A stretch of DNA of 64,000 nucleotides, from positions 345,243-409,242 of the forward strand of contig NZ_JBHSJF010000001.1 of assembly GCF_042652085.1 (NCBI RefSeq). The letters run 5' to 3'. The position numbers were made by a program, and so were the translations under genes. The stretch comes from Flaviflagellibacter deserti (lineage in GTDB: Bacteria; Pseudomonadota; Alphaproteobacteria; Rhizobiales; Methylopilaceae). The notes under the pieces are model-generated. The model searched no databases, was not told the origin of the DNA, and was given only the letters and a program-made list of their open reading frames with translations. This document shows positions 41,386 through 48,684 of the stretch, one piece after another. The number at the start of each line of letters is the position of its first letter. The first letter of the stretch is position 1.

Positions 41386-41496
41386 GCCGCGTCCGAGGCT
41401 GCTTTTTCTTGTTCGGCCGGAGCTCTCAATCTAGGAGTTGCGCGCGGTAACGAACGCTTAACCCTGTGAGGCGGGGTTGGCGACTGGAAACGGCCC

Positions 41497-41721
41497 ATGT
41501 TCCGGATTCTGGCGATCGTTCTTCTCGCTTACGTGTTTCTGTACCCGCGTTTCGCCAATACCGGGCCTATTTCGGTGATCGATACGCGCTCCGAGCAATT
41601 GCAGCGTATCGGTGGCTTCGATCCGTTGTCGGATGCCGTCGCGGCGCTGACGCGAAGCGTCCGGTCGATCGCTCCGCTCGACGTCGTCGCTCGCGAACTG
41701 AGGGAAGCTGTCGACGGCTAA
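41497..41721 (+). CDS. Small membrane-anchored hypothetical protein
   Basis: A 74-residue protein with an N-terminal hydrophobic segment (FRILAIVLLAYVFLYPRF) and a soluble helical rest (SEQLQRIGGFDPLSDAVAAL, REAVDG). No family is recognised. Codon use is like that of neighbours, and the gene is divergent from rlmJ. It may be anchored in the inner membrane. Confidence 0.55.
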   Translation: MFRILAIVLLAYVFLYPRFANTGPISVIDTRSEQLQRIGGFDPLSDAVAALTRSVRSIAPLDVVARELREAVDG

Positions 41722-41752
41722 GCCGAAGAGGCTCAGTCACCCGGCGTCTGGG

Positions 41753-42211
41753 TTAATAGGCAGTGCCGGGTTGCGCCATCTTGCAGGCCGGCGAGTAGGC
41801 GAGATTGCGGTCGAGGCCGATCACGCAGAATTCTACCCCCCAGGTCACGCCCAGCGTGCCGGTCTCATAGCCGATCGAATAGTAGACGTCCCGCTCGACA
41901 TGGTCGGAGACGATCGTACGCGAACGGCAGAACCGGCGTTCGACGAATTCGACGCCCCATGGGCGATAACCGAGCTCACTTGTCTGCGAGAAGCCGATCA
42001 GCTTCAGGTTCGAATTCCAGTAGGTGCTTTCCTTGTCCTGGAACGAGTCGGCGACTTCATGCAGAACGCGCGGGTTATCGCATGCCGGGACGCGTGAGAT
42101 ATCGACCGTAGCCGTTTGGGCGCGCTCCGGCCAGTCGGCCGCCTGTGCGCCTGCCGCGCCGAGCACCGCCGCACCGATTGTGAACAACGCCGCGAACCAA
42201 GCCCGTGTCAT
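41753..42211 (-). CDS. Exported hypothetical protein
   Basis: A 152-residue protein with a signal peptide (MTRAWFAALFTIGAAVLGAA, cut near AQAAD) and a mature part with four or five cysteines (PACDNP, RRFCRS, EFCVIGL, SPACKM), so disulfides are likely in the periplasm. The middle FSQTSELGYRPWGVEFVERR and YYSIGYETGTLGVTWGVEF suggest a beta-rich fold. No family recognised; it stands alone between two plus-strand genes. Confidence 0.7.
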   Translation of the reverse strand: MTRAWFAALFTIGAAVLGAAGAQAADWPERAQTATVDISRVPACDNPRVLHEVADSFQDKESTYWNSNLKLIGFSQTSELGYRPWGVEFVERRFCRSRTIVSDHVERDVYYSIGYETGTLGVTWGVEFCVIGLDRNLAYSPACKMAQPGTAY

Positions 42212-42363
42212 TTGGCTTTCACTCCAAGCACCGATGGCTGCGGACGATGCGGCCGGGGAGAAACCGGGTCAAGCGCCGAGAGCGGGGTTTGGCAGGGTTC
42301 TCCCGGATGATAGCGTTCGCGCCACACTGGGCCGGGATCTGAATGGCCCTGGAAGGGAATTGA

Positions 42364-43608
42364 ATGGAGCGGTTTGAAACGGCGCGCGACGCCGCGCTGT
42401 CATTGCGGCCCGATCGGCCGGTCTACGGGTTTCGGCCGAGCGTGCTGAAAGCGGATGCCAGGGAGTTCATGGCCGGCTTTCGTGGCACCACCGCCTATGC
42501 GGTCAAGACGAACGACGCTCCCGTCATCCTGAGCGCGCTCTCCGAAATCGGCGTCTCGGCCTTCGACGTCGCCAGCCCCGCCGAATTCGAGGCGGCGCGC
42601 ACCGCCAATCCTCAGTCCGATCTCTATTACATGCACCCGGTGAAGGCGCAGTCCGACATCCGGCTCGCGCTCGAGACCTATGGCATCCGTCGGCTCGCGG
42701 TGGACCATGAGGACGAGATCGCGAAAATCCTGCGCATCGTCCGCGCGCTCGATCTCGATCCGGCCGACATCACCTTGTTCGTCCGCCTCGCTACCAAGGG
42801 TCACGCGGCCTATGAGCTTTCGAAGAAGTTCGGCGCCGCCCCGAAGCACGCGGTCGAGCTTGTCGAACGCATCGACCGTATCGGCTTCCGCGTCGGCCTG
42901 ACCTTCCATGTCGGCAGCCAGATCGAGGACCTGACGACCTATGAGCGCGCTCTCGCGACAGCCGCCTGGGTTCGCTCGCGCGTCGATGCCGAGATCGCGG
43001 CGCTCGACATCGGCGGCGGCTTCCCGGCCCGCTATGGCCACGATCCCAAGCGCCGCGCTCCCCCGCCGATGCCGGCGATCGGAGACCTTCTCGGCAACAT
43101 CCATTCCGAGATCGAGGAATGGGGACTCGACGACCTCCCGCTGATCGCCGAGCCGGGCAGGGTGATCGTTGCCCGCTCGCTCTCGGTCATCACCCGCGTC
43201 CTGCTCAAGAAGGGGCAGCGCGTCTATATCAACGACGGCATCTGGTCGTCGCTTTCCGACGCCTGGACCGGCAAGATCACGCTTCCCGCGCGGCTGATCC
43301 CGGATCCGGCCCGCCGCGCCAAGCGCTCGACTTCGGAAAAACTCGTTCCGTTCAAGGTGTGCGGTGCGACATGCGACAGCGTCGACATCCTCTCGCGCCC
43401 TTTCTGGTTGCCGGAGAATGTCGATACCGGCGACTGGATCGAGATCGGCCACATTGGCGCCTATTCCCTGTCGCTGCGCACCCGCTTCAACGGCTTCTAT
43501 CCGGACACTTTCGTCGAAATCGCGACTCCTTATGAGGACGAGGAATCTGGCGTCGAGGGTTTCGCGACGATGGAGCCGAGAGGCGGGATGCTCTCTGCGG
43601 GGGAGTGA
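42364..43608 (+). CDS. Group IV PLP decarboxylase (ornithine/diaminopimelate decarboxylase type)
   Basis: A 414-residue alanine-racemase-fold decarboxylase. The PLP lysine is K48 in TTAYAVKTND; the phosphate-binding glycine block is AALDIGGGFPARYG; LIAEPGRVIVARS and the cofactor/substrate cysteine block VCGATCDSVDILSRPF follow. The aspartate after CGATCDS fits the ornithine/lysine decarboxylase branch rather than lysA. It probably makes putrescine or cadaverine in polyamine synthesis; the substrate preference is inference. GGAAGGGA precedes the ATG. Confidence 0.9.
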   Translation: MERFETARDAALSLRPDRPVYGFRPSVLKADAREFMAGFRGTTAYAVKTNDAPVILSALSEIGVSAFDVASPAEFEAARTANPQSDLYYMHPVKAQSDIRLALETYGIRRLAVDHEDEIAKILRIVRALDLDPADITLFVRLATKGHAAYELSKKFGAAPKHAVELVERIDRIGFRVGLTFHVGSQIEDLTTYERALATAAWVRSRVDAEIAALDIGGGFPARYGHDPKRRAPPPMPAIGDLLGNIHSEIEEWGLDDLPLIAEPGRVIVARSLSVITRVLLKKGQRVYINDGIWSSLSDAWTGKITLPARLIPDPARRAKRSTSEKLVPFKVCGATCDSVDILSRPFWLPENVDTGDWIEIGHIGAYSLSLRTRFNGFYPDTFVEIATPYEDEESGVEGFATMEPRGGMLSAGE

Positions 43609-43617
43609 GAGGCTTTC

Positions 43618-43803
43618 CCTCTCCCGAGCCAAGTCGGATTTATCCGACTTGGCCACTTTTCATCCAAACTCGGGAACACGCGAGTTTGGTCGGGAGAGGT
43701 CGACTCGCGCAGCGAGCGGGTGAGGGCGACAACAAGCATCGTGCTTGCCCTCACCCCGATGCGTTGACACGCACTCGACCCTCTCCCGCTGCGCAGGAGA
43801 GGG
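43618..43803. repeat. Multi-branched structured intergenic repeat
   Basis: An outer stem of CCTCTCCCGA (43618-43627) with TCGGGAGAGG (43690-43699) encloses two hairpins: CCAAGTCGGA/TCCGACTTGG (43629-43638, 43643-43652) and CCAAACTCG/CGAGTTTGG (43664-43672, 43681-43689). To the right are CTCGC/GCGAG, GTGAGGGC/GCCCTCAC (43720-43727, 43747-43754) with inner AAGCA/TGCTT, and CCCTCTCC/GGAGAGGG (43779-43786, 43796-43803). The last palindrome is shared with 10068-10094. Read on either strand, it forms a multi-arm structure. A dispersed repeat of the kind found between genes in this group; function unknown. Confidence 0.8.
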
Positions 43804-44145
43804 TTACGGCAACCGGATCACATAGATCTTCCTTGTCGTCTCCACGACCTCCCAGGTCCCCGTGAACCCCGGCCGGATCACCAGGCTGTCGCCGGGTCCG
43901 AGACGAACCGCCTCGCCATCGTCCGACGACACGATCGACAGGCCGCTTTCGATGCGGAAAAATTCCCATTCTGCATAGGCGATCCGCCATGTGCCTGGCG
44001 TTGCTTCCCAAACCCCCGCGAACGTCTTTCCGTCATCGCTCTCCTCGACGTTCCAGGTTCGCGTGCGCGGCTGTCCGTTGAGGAATTCGATCAGGCTCCG
44101 GAGCGCCTTCTTCCGGGATAATATTACTGATGTCGAAGCTTGAGA
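43804..44145 (-). pseudogene. Cupin-domain protein without a standard start codon
   Basis: From an in-frame stop at 44146-44148 down to TAA at 43804-43806 an open frame encodes 113 residues that look like a full cupin_3 protein: ALRSLIEFLNGQPRTRTW, FAGVWEATPGTWRIAYAEWE, RLGPGDSLVIRPGFTGTWEV and the end TTRKIYVIRLP. No ATG, GTG or TTG occurs before the core beta barrel. An ATG at 44156-44158 with AGGA eight bases upstream lies one frame away, so a frameshift near the N-terminus is the likely cause (one base added or two lost). A rare start codon is possible. Functional status uncertain. Confidence 0.6.
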
Positions 44146-44173
44146 TTAACCCTGCCATTAATATTTTCCTAAC
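44146..44173. promoter_or_regulatory. CtrA-like boxes upstream of rlpA
   Basis: TTAA (44146-44149), TTAA (44158-44161) and CTAAC (44169-44173) are spaced by eight and seven bases. The pair TTAA-N7-CTAAC matches the CtrA consensus TTAA-N7-TTAAC at eight of nine positions. It lies about 150 bases upstream of the rlpA start, in an AT-rich stretch. A motif match only. Confidence 0.4.
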
Positions 44174-44323
44174 CTGATTATAGCCTCAAATCCCCTCTGG
44201 GAGACGTATCGTCGCGGACGCATTTACTATGAAGCGCGTTCCATGTGCCTCATTTCCGCCCCATCTAGCCTGCACTTGGCTCCTCGTTGGGTAATGGGGG
44301 ATCCAGGAGGGGGTATCCTAAGT

Positions 44324-44683
44324 ATGAATCTTGTGCGTCTTGCCGCGGCTGCTGCCGCGACGTTTGTTATGGCTGCGGCTGCTGTTCCCGCCGAAGCCAA
44401 GTCCTTCTCCGGCACCGCGTCCTGGTACCAGCATGGCGCTCGTACGGCTTCCGGTGCCCGCTTCAATCCCGACGGTTACACGGCCGCGCATCGCAGCCTT
44501 CCGTTCGGCACGAAGCTGAAGGTCACCAATCGCCGCAACGGTAAGACGGTCAGCGTGACGGTCAATGACCGTGGCCCGTTCACCGGCGGTCGCGTCCTCG
44601 ACGTGTCCCGTGGCGCCGCGCGTGCTCTTGGCATGGTGGGTTCCGGCACTGCGCCGGTCTCGGTCCAGCTCGCGTCGAACTGA
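44324..44683 (+). CDS. Short RlpA-family (septal ring lytic transglycosylase-type) protein
   Basis: A 119-residue exported protein: a signal peptide (about 25 residues, alanine-rich, ending VPAEA) and a double-psi beta-barrel with FSGTASWYQHGARTASGARF, AAHRSLPFGTKLKVTN, VSVTVNDRGPFTGGRVLDVS and GAARALGMVGSG. These residues, including the aspartates of the RlpA active site, are all intact. There is no SPOR domain, so it is the short form common in the Hyphomicrobiales. AGGAGG lies 13 bases upstream, slightly far. Confidence 0.9.
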   Translation: MNLVRLAAAAAATFVMAAAAVPAEAKSFSGTASWYQHGARTASGARFNPDGYTAAHRSLPFGTKLKVTNRRNGKTVSVTVNDRGPFTGGRVLDVSRGAARALGMVGSGTAPVSVQLASN

Positions 44684-44766
44684 GTTTGCCGGGGCCCACC
44701 CGCAGGTGGGTCTCTCGCGGGGCGGGGGGATTTGGTTTGGCGTTTCCTCCGCCCGCTCGCCTTCCC

Positions 44767-44791
44767 GGAACAAGTGTCCGGACGGGGTGTT
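44767..44791 (+). promoter_or_regulatory. Possible EcfG (general stress) type promoter
   Basis: GGAAC (44767-44771), a gap of 16 bases, then TGTT (44788-44791) is close to the GGAAC-N16/17-CGTT pattern of the alphaproteobacterial stress sigma factor. It lies 35 bases before the small hydrophilic gene at 44827. One of four bases in the -10 part differs, so support is weak. Confidence 0.3.
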
Positions 44792-44826
44792 GATCGGTAG
44801 ATGTCCTTTTCGAAAGGAGCCCGATC

Positions 44827-45012
44827 ATGACCAACAAACCGCCTCCCATTCCAGCAGAACAACGCGGCAAGGGTCCGGCCCGTCCGAAAACGGCCGAAGA
44901 TCCGAAAACCCGTCAGATGCGGCAGATGGACAAGGAAAGCCCGGAAGATCGCGGGCAGGCCGAGAACACGCGCATCAACACCACCCATCAGGGTCTTCAG
45001 CAGGATCGATAG
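44827..45012 (+). CDS. Small hydrophilic protein, 61 residues
   Basis: A protein without hydrophobic segments, rich in Lys, Arg, Gln, Glu and Pro, ending NTRINTTHQGLQQDR, which resembles a small protein family common in rhizobia but without known function. It is probably intrinsically disordered. GAAAGGAGC precedes the ATG. Immediately followed by a similar hydrophilic frame. Confidence 0.75.
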   Translation: MTNKPPPIPAEQRGKGPARPKTAEDPKTRQMRQMDKESPEDRGQAENTRINTTHQGLQQDR

Positions 45013-45014
45013 TC

Positions 45015-45224
45015 ATGCCAACCAAGCACAAGGACGCCTTGCGCTGGGGCGGACCCGGCGCCAGCCACGAAGACCGTACCAAGCCGATGCCGGAAAAGCC
45101 GGTCGGTAGTCGCGACAAGCCGGACCATCTCGATAATCGTAGCGCGGTGTCGGGAGGCGGCGGCGAGCGCGACAAGCATCATAGCCGCGACCCCGAGATG
45201 AAGGGCGACCGCAAAGGCTATTGA
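45015..45224 (+). CDS. Small hydrophilic protein, 69 residues
   Basis: A charged, glycine- and histidine-rich chain (MPTKHKDALRWGGPGASHED, HHSRDPEMKGDRKGY) with no hydrophobic core, probably disordered. It starts two bases after the stop of its neighbour, with AGGA ten bases upstream, suggesting translational coupling. The same frame is open further upstream without a start of its own. No family recognised; the tandem order with the 61-residue gene suggests a shared role. Confidence 0.6.
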   Translation: MPTKHKDALRWGGPGASHEDRTKPMPEKPVGSRDKPDHLDNRSAVSGGGGERDKHHSRDPEMKGDRKGY

Positions 45225-45345
45225 GCACGTGGAACCGTGCAAAATTGCACGCGAAAACGTGTGTTCATGAAATGAATGCGATCTGGCGTTGTCTCCGGGG
45301 ATCGCTGATGCTGCGCGGCGTCAGCACCCTTGGAGACTCAGACCC

Positions 45346-45771
45346 ATGGCCTTGTCCCGTTCGTCGTCGAGCCCCATCGAGCGTCCCTTCGATAAAGCGT
45401 CGGGCTATGCCCCGATCATGCTCAGCATCCTGCGCATCATGACCGGCCTGCTCCTGCTTCAGCACGGCCTGCAGAAATTCGTCGGCTTCCCGGCTCCTCG
45501 GCCCAGCGGCAATGTGGAGTTGTTCTCGCTGATGGGCCTCGCCGCCGTCATCGAGACCTTCGGCGGCATCTTGATCATCATCGGCCTGTTCACCCGGCCG
45601 GTGGCGTTCATCTGCGCCGGCTTCACCGCGGTCGCCTATTTCATGGCGCACGCCCCGCAGAATTTCTACCCGATCATCAACCAGGGCGAGCTCGCGGTCC
45701 TGTACTGCTTCGTCTTCCTCTATTTGATGCTCGCCGGCCCCGGCCCGTGGAGCATGGACGCCCGGCGCTAG
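45346..45771 (+). CDS. DoxX family membrane protein
   Basis: A 141-residue protein with four membrane helices (about residues 25-45, 57-77, 84-102, 112-132). The family motifs MLSILRIMTGLLLLQHGLQK and ETFGGILIIIGLFTRPVAFI, plus MAHAPQNFYPIINQGELAVL, are typical. TGGAGAC precedes ATG 45346. DoxX-like proteins are linked to redox or thiosulfate metabolism in a few cases; the role here is unknown. A 14-base palindrome, GTGCAAAATTGCAC, lies at 45237-45250 upstream. Confidence 0.9.
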   Translation: MALSRSSSSPIERPFDKASGYAPIMLSILRIMTGLLLLQHGLQKFVGFPAPRPSGNVELFSLMGLAAVIETFGGILIIIGLFTRPVAFICAGFTAVAYFMAHAPQNFYPIINQGELAVLYCFVFLYLMLAGPGPWSMDARR

Positions 45772-46139
45772 AGCTCGCTGCAGTTCTCGCCGACATAGGT
45801 CCGGAAATAGGCTGTCGACCCCGAAAGGGGCGGCAGCCTTTGTTCGCGCTGGTCCTCACGCAGGCAACGGCCGTAAAGGTCCTTGGCACGGAACAGAACG
45901 TTGAGATGGACGCGCATCGCCGAGCATCGCTCGGCTTTCGCCGCATTGTTCAGCGCGTCGACCCTGCGTTCGGTCGCCTGAAGCTCGGCGTCGAGCTTGC
46001 GGATATTGGCGTGGCAGAGCACCGATTCAGGCGCCTGGGCATGCGCCGTTCCGCATATGGCCAGCAGGCCGGATGCGAGCGCGAGCGTCGCGAACGGATT
46101 ATTTCTTGAACGGGGACTTCCAGCCGATGTCCAGATCAT
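45768..46139 (-). CDS. Exported hypothetical protein overlapping its upstream neighbour
   Basis: A 123-residue protein. A signal peptide lies at about residues 16-35 (FATLALASGLLAICGTAHA), unusually far from the start; the mature part is helical (SVLCHANIRKLDAELQATER, EDQREQRL) with four cysteines. Possible starts are ATG 46139 (AAGGA nine bases upstream) or 46160; the first was chosen. Either start lies inside the gene at 46099-46338 in a different frame, so the first 41 bases are shared. No family recognised. Converges with doxX, with four bases of overlap at 45768-45771. Confidence 0.6.
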   Translation of the reverse strand: MIWTSAGSPRSRNNPFATLALASGLLAICGTAHAQAPESVLCHANIRKLDAELQATERRVDALNNAAKAERCSAMRVHLNVLFRAKDLYGRCLREDQREQRLPPLSGSTAYFRTYVGENCSEL

Positions 46140-46338
46140 CGTCGTCGTCCTTGTCTTCATCGTGCTTCACGTCCTTGAACAGCGCCGGCGCATGGACTTC
46201 CGGCTCGTGGAACGAGGCCTTGAATTTCTCGAAGCCGAGTTCGAAATCGCTCTTCTCCTCGTCCGCATGGGCGATGGCCAGCGGAGCGGCGGCGATGAGC
46301 GCGCCGAGGGCTGCAAGGCGTAAAGACTGACGGATCAT
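46099..46338 (-). CDS. Small exported acidic protein
   Basis: A 79-residue protein with a signal peptide (MIRQSLRLAALGALIAAAPL, cut near AHA) and a short acidic mature chain (KHDEDKDDDDDLDIG) ending in basic residues (SPFKK). GGAGGA lies upstream of ATG 46338, so expression is likely. The aspartate run may bind a divalent cation; that is inference. No family recognised. The next gene begins inside its end. Confidence 0.6.
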   Translation of the reverse strand: MIRQSLRLAALGALIAAAPLAIAHADEEKSDFELGFEKFKASFHEPEVHAPALFKDVKHDEDKDDDDDLDIGWKSPFKK

Positions 46339-46503
46339 TGATTGTCCTCCACATCCGGAGAGAACCAAGATTCATGCCGAATTTGCATTCTGCAATAGGG
46401 CAAAGTTTTGACGAGCAGTCTCGCGCAATGCGACCTTTGATCGGTGGTCCGGCGTGCCTGTCTGTGGTCAGTTGCCAGCCATGGCCTGTTCGGGGATTCG
46501 AGT

Positions 46504-47625
46504 GTGAGCGTGCCCGCGCGGGGGCGCCTGTTGAGCGTCGATTTCTGGCGAGGGCTCGCGCTCGTCACGATCTTCGTCAACCACATCCCCGGCAATGCGT
46601 TCGAACACCTGACGCACCGCAATTTCGGTTTCTCGGATGCCACCGAGATCTTCGTCATGCTCGCGGGAGTCGCGGCCGCTCTGGCCTACCTGCCGCAATT
46701 CGCTGAACGCCGAAGCCTGCCGACCAGTTTCCGTATCGTCCGCCGCGCCTTCGATCTCTACATGGCGCATATCGTCCTGATCGTCTGCTGCGGCGCGATC
46801 ATCGCCTATGCGGTCACGGCGACGGGCGACACCCGCTTCTTCGAGGCCCTGCACCTCGACATCCTGATCAACGACACGGTGCCCGGGCTGATCGGCCTGG
46901 CGACGCTCGGCCTCCAGCCGGCCTATCTCAACATCCTGCCGCTCTACATCATGCTGCTGCTGATGGCGCCGTTCCTGCTGCTCCTCGCTCGCATCCGGGT
47001 CGGTCTCGCCCTCGCGGTCTCCGCCGGCCTCTATGTCACCGCGCAATTGCTGTGGCTGAACCTGCCTACCTTTCCCTCGGAGGGCTGGTGGTTCCTCAAT
47101 CCGCTCTGCTGGCAATTGCTGTTCGCGATCGGCGTCGCGATCGGCGCGATGATCCTGCGCGGCGAGCGGCCGGTGCGGTCGCCCGTTCTGTTCTGGATTG
47201 CCGTCGCCTATCTGGCGGTCTCGGCGGTCTGGATCGTCAGCGGCTTCTATCCGTCGTGGGATATCGCGCCCGTGCCGCGTTTTCTCTGGGATTTCGACAA
47301 GACCAATTTGTTCCTGCCGCGCCTCCTTCATGTGCTCGCGCTGGTCTACGTGGTCACTTATCTGCCGGTCGAAGCCTGGCTGAGGCGGCAGGCCTGGATC
47401 GCGCCGCTGGTAGCGCTCGGCAGGCACTCGCTGCCCGTCTTCTGCCTGGGAACGGTGATCGCGCTGGCGGGGCAGGTGATCCGCGCCGTGACGGGCGGAA
47501 TTTTTCCCGTTGATGTAGTTCTCATTGGCGGTGGTATCATCGCCCAGTTCATTCTTGCAGGTGTGCTCGAATGGTATCGAACGGAAACCGCGTCCGCCGC
47601 CTCGTTGCGGCCGGCGCGGCGCTGA
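46504..47625 (+). CDS. opgC: OpgC-type integral membrane acyltransferase
   Basis: A 373-residue protein with about ten membrane helices, of the OpgC_C family, related to acyltransferase 3. The start region LLSVDFWRGLALVTIFVNHI and NFGFSDATEIFVMLAGVAAA are the hallmarks; a histidine in helix 1 (VNHI) is the usual catalytic candidate. In other bacteria OpgC succinylates osmoregulated periplasmic glucans. Start GTG 46504 is tentative (weak GGGGA); the frame is open to 46444. The gene overlaps the following SGNH-like gene by 55 bases, so the two proteins are probably made together. Confidence 0.82.
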   Translation: MSVPARGRLLSVDFWRGLALVTIFVNHIPGNAFEHLTHRNFGFSDATEIFVMLAGVAAALAYLPQFAERRSLPTSFRIVRRAFDLYMAHIVLIVCCGAIIAYAVTATGDTRFFEALHLDILINDTVPGLIGLATLGLQPAYLNILPLYIMLLLMAPFLLLLARIRVGLALAVSAGLYVTAQLLWLNLPTFPSEGWWFLNPLCWQLLFAIGVAIGAMILRGERPVRSPVLFWIAVAYLAVSAVWIVSGFYPSWDIAPVPRFLWDFDKTNLFLPRLLHVLALVYVVTYLPVEAWLRRQAWIAPLVALGRHSLPVFCLGTVIALAGQVIRAVTGGIFPVDVVLIGGGIIAQFILAGVLEWYRTETASAASLRPARR

Positions 47626-48299
47626 TCGCGGCAATTATTGTCCCGGCCATGAGCTGGGCGGATGCGGGCGTTCCCGCACGCTGCGCTGTGCCCGATGCCT
47701 ATCTCAAATTCTCCGCCGATCTCGACCGCACCGAAGGTCTTCTCGACCGCAAGCGCCCGGTCCGCGTCCTCGTCCTCGGCCCCGCTCTGAGCGCCGAGGG
47801 GCAGGATCGCCGTTCGCTCGAAATAGCGCTCGAGCAGAAGCTCGCCGGCAGCCAGTTCGAAATCACCGAAGCCATGTCGGCCGGCCTCGCCGAGGATGAT
47901 TTCGAGCGCCTGCGCACCGCCGTCGCCGAGACCTCGCCGGATCTCGTCATCTGGCAGGTCGGCGTCCGTGACGCGATGGCGTCGAGCGACGTCGCCGATT
48001 TCGAGGCGGTCCTCGATCAGGCGAGTGCCTGGATGAACGCGCGCGGCCCGGACCTCGTCCTCGTCGATCCACCCTTCGTGCCGCATGTCGCGCACGAGAG
48101 GATCTACACGCCCTATGTCGGAGAGATCGGAGAGGTGTCGCGCACGGAAGGCGTGCCGGTCATCCGGCGCTACGCGGCGATGCAATATCTCAGCATGCAG
48201 GATCAGGCGAAGCGGCTGCCCGTGATGTCCGGAGCGCTGCCGCGCTCGCCCTGCGTCACGGAATTCATGGCAGAGGCGATCGTCCGCGCCGTCCGCTGA
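47571..48299 (+). CDS. Exported SGNH-fold protein with altered catalytic motifs
   Basis: A 242-residue exported protein. The signal peptide covers about residues 8-30 (LVAAGAALIAAIIVPAMSWA). The mature part looks like an SGNH/GDSL hydrolase: block I reads VLVLGPALSAEG where GDSxxxG is expected, block III reads WQVGVRDAMASSD where GxND is expected, and the C-terminal DxxH pair is not clear. So the nucleophile serine seems missing, or shifted to the serine three residues on. It overlaps opgC; a role with OpgC in periplasmic glucan or glycan acylation is inference. Confidence 0.7.
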   Translation: MVSNGNRVRRLVAAGAALIAAIIVPAMSWADAGVPARCAVPDAYLKFSADLDRTEGLLDRKRPVRVLVLGPALSAEGQDRRSLEIALEQKLAGSQFEITEAMSAGLAEDDFERLRTAVAETSPDLVIWQVGVRDAMASSDVADFEAVLDQASAWMNARGPDLVLVDPPFVPHVAHERIYTPYVGEIGEVSRTEGVPVIRRYAAMQYLSMQDQAKRLPVMSGALPRSPCVTEFMAEAIVRAVR

Positions 48300-48305
48300 A
48301 GCGAA

Positions 48306-48328
48306 ACCGGCCGGACGATCCGGCCGGT
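48306..48328. terminator. Bidirectional terminator-like stem
   Basis: ACCGGCCGGA and TCCGGCCGGT pair over ten bases around CGA between the stops of two convergent genes. There is no strong U-run; a stable hairpin acting in both directions is likely. Confidence 0.5.
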
Positions 48329-48341
48329 CTCGTTGACGGAC

Positions 48342-48608
48342 TTAGTCCCTGTCGGAACTGGTGATCATGAAGGCCTGATCGAGTTGCAGGTCTTCGGTCG
48401 AGCCGTCCGGAGCCTGGGCCTCGTCGACTTCCCAATAGCCGTCGTCATCCCATTCAATATCGCCCCAGGCGGTGAAGCCCTGGGATTGGAGCACGTCGGC
48501 AATGATCTGCCGTTCTTCGGGCGAAGGATCGCGGTCGGCCAGCGCGGCCGTCAGGGGCAGGGCGGCGAACGCACCGGCGATGGCGGCGAGGCGGAGGATC
48601 TTCTGCAT
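48342..48608 (-). CDS. Small exported PepSY-like protein
   Basis: An 88-residue protein with a signal peptide (MQKILRLAAIAGAFAALPLT, cut near ALA). The mature part (SPEERQIIADVLQSQGFTAW, WDDDGYWEVDEAQAPDG) resembles the PepSY/DUF2874 fold, often seen as an inhibitor-like or periplasmic modulator domain. It is acidic. It is one of several unrelated small exported proteins on the minus strand here. Role unknown. Confidence 0.65.
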   Translation of the reverse strand: MQKILRLAAIAGAFAALPLTAALADRDPSPEERQIIADVLQSQGFTAWGDIEWDDDGYWEVDEAQAPDGSTEDLQLDQAFMITSSDRD

Positions 48609-48684
48609 TGTCTTCTCCCTTGCTGAAAGGTTTTAACAGCAGCGGGAATATGGGGCGGAAGAATGGTCCGGCCACCCCAGCGGG

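Noticed and set aside
44565..45014. Long frame continuing upstream of the 69-residue protein
   Set aside because: It crosses rlpA and the 61-residue gene in another frame with no start signal of its own.
45237..45250. 14-base perfect palindrome GTGCAAAATTGCAC upstream of doxX
   Set aside because: A possible operator, but a single occurrence without a neighbouring regulator is not enough support.
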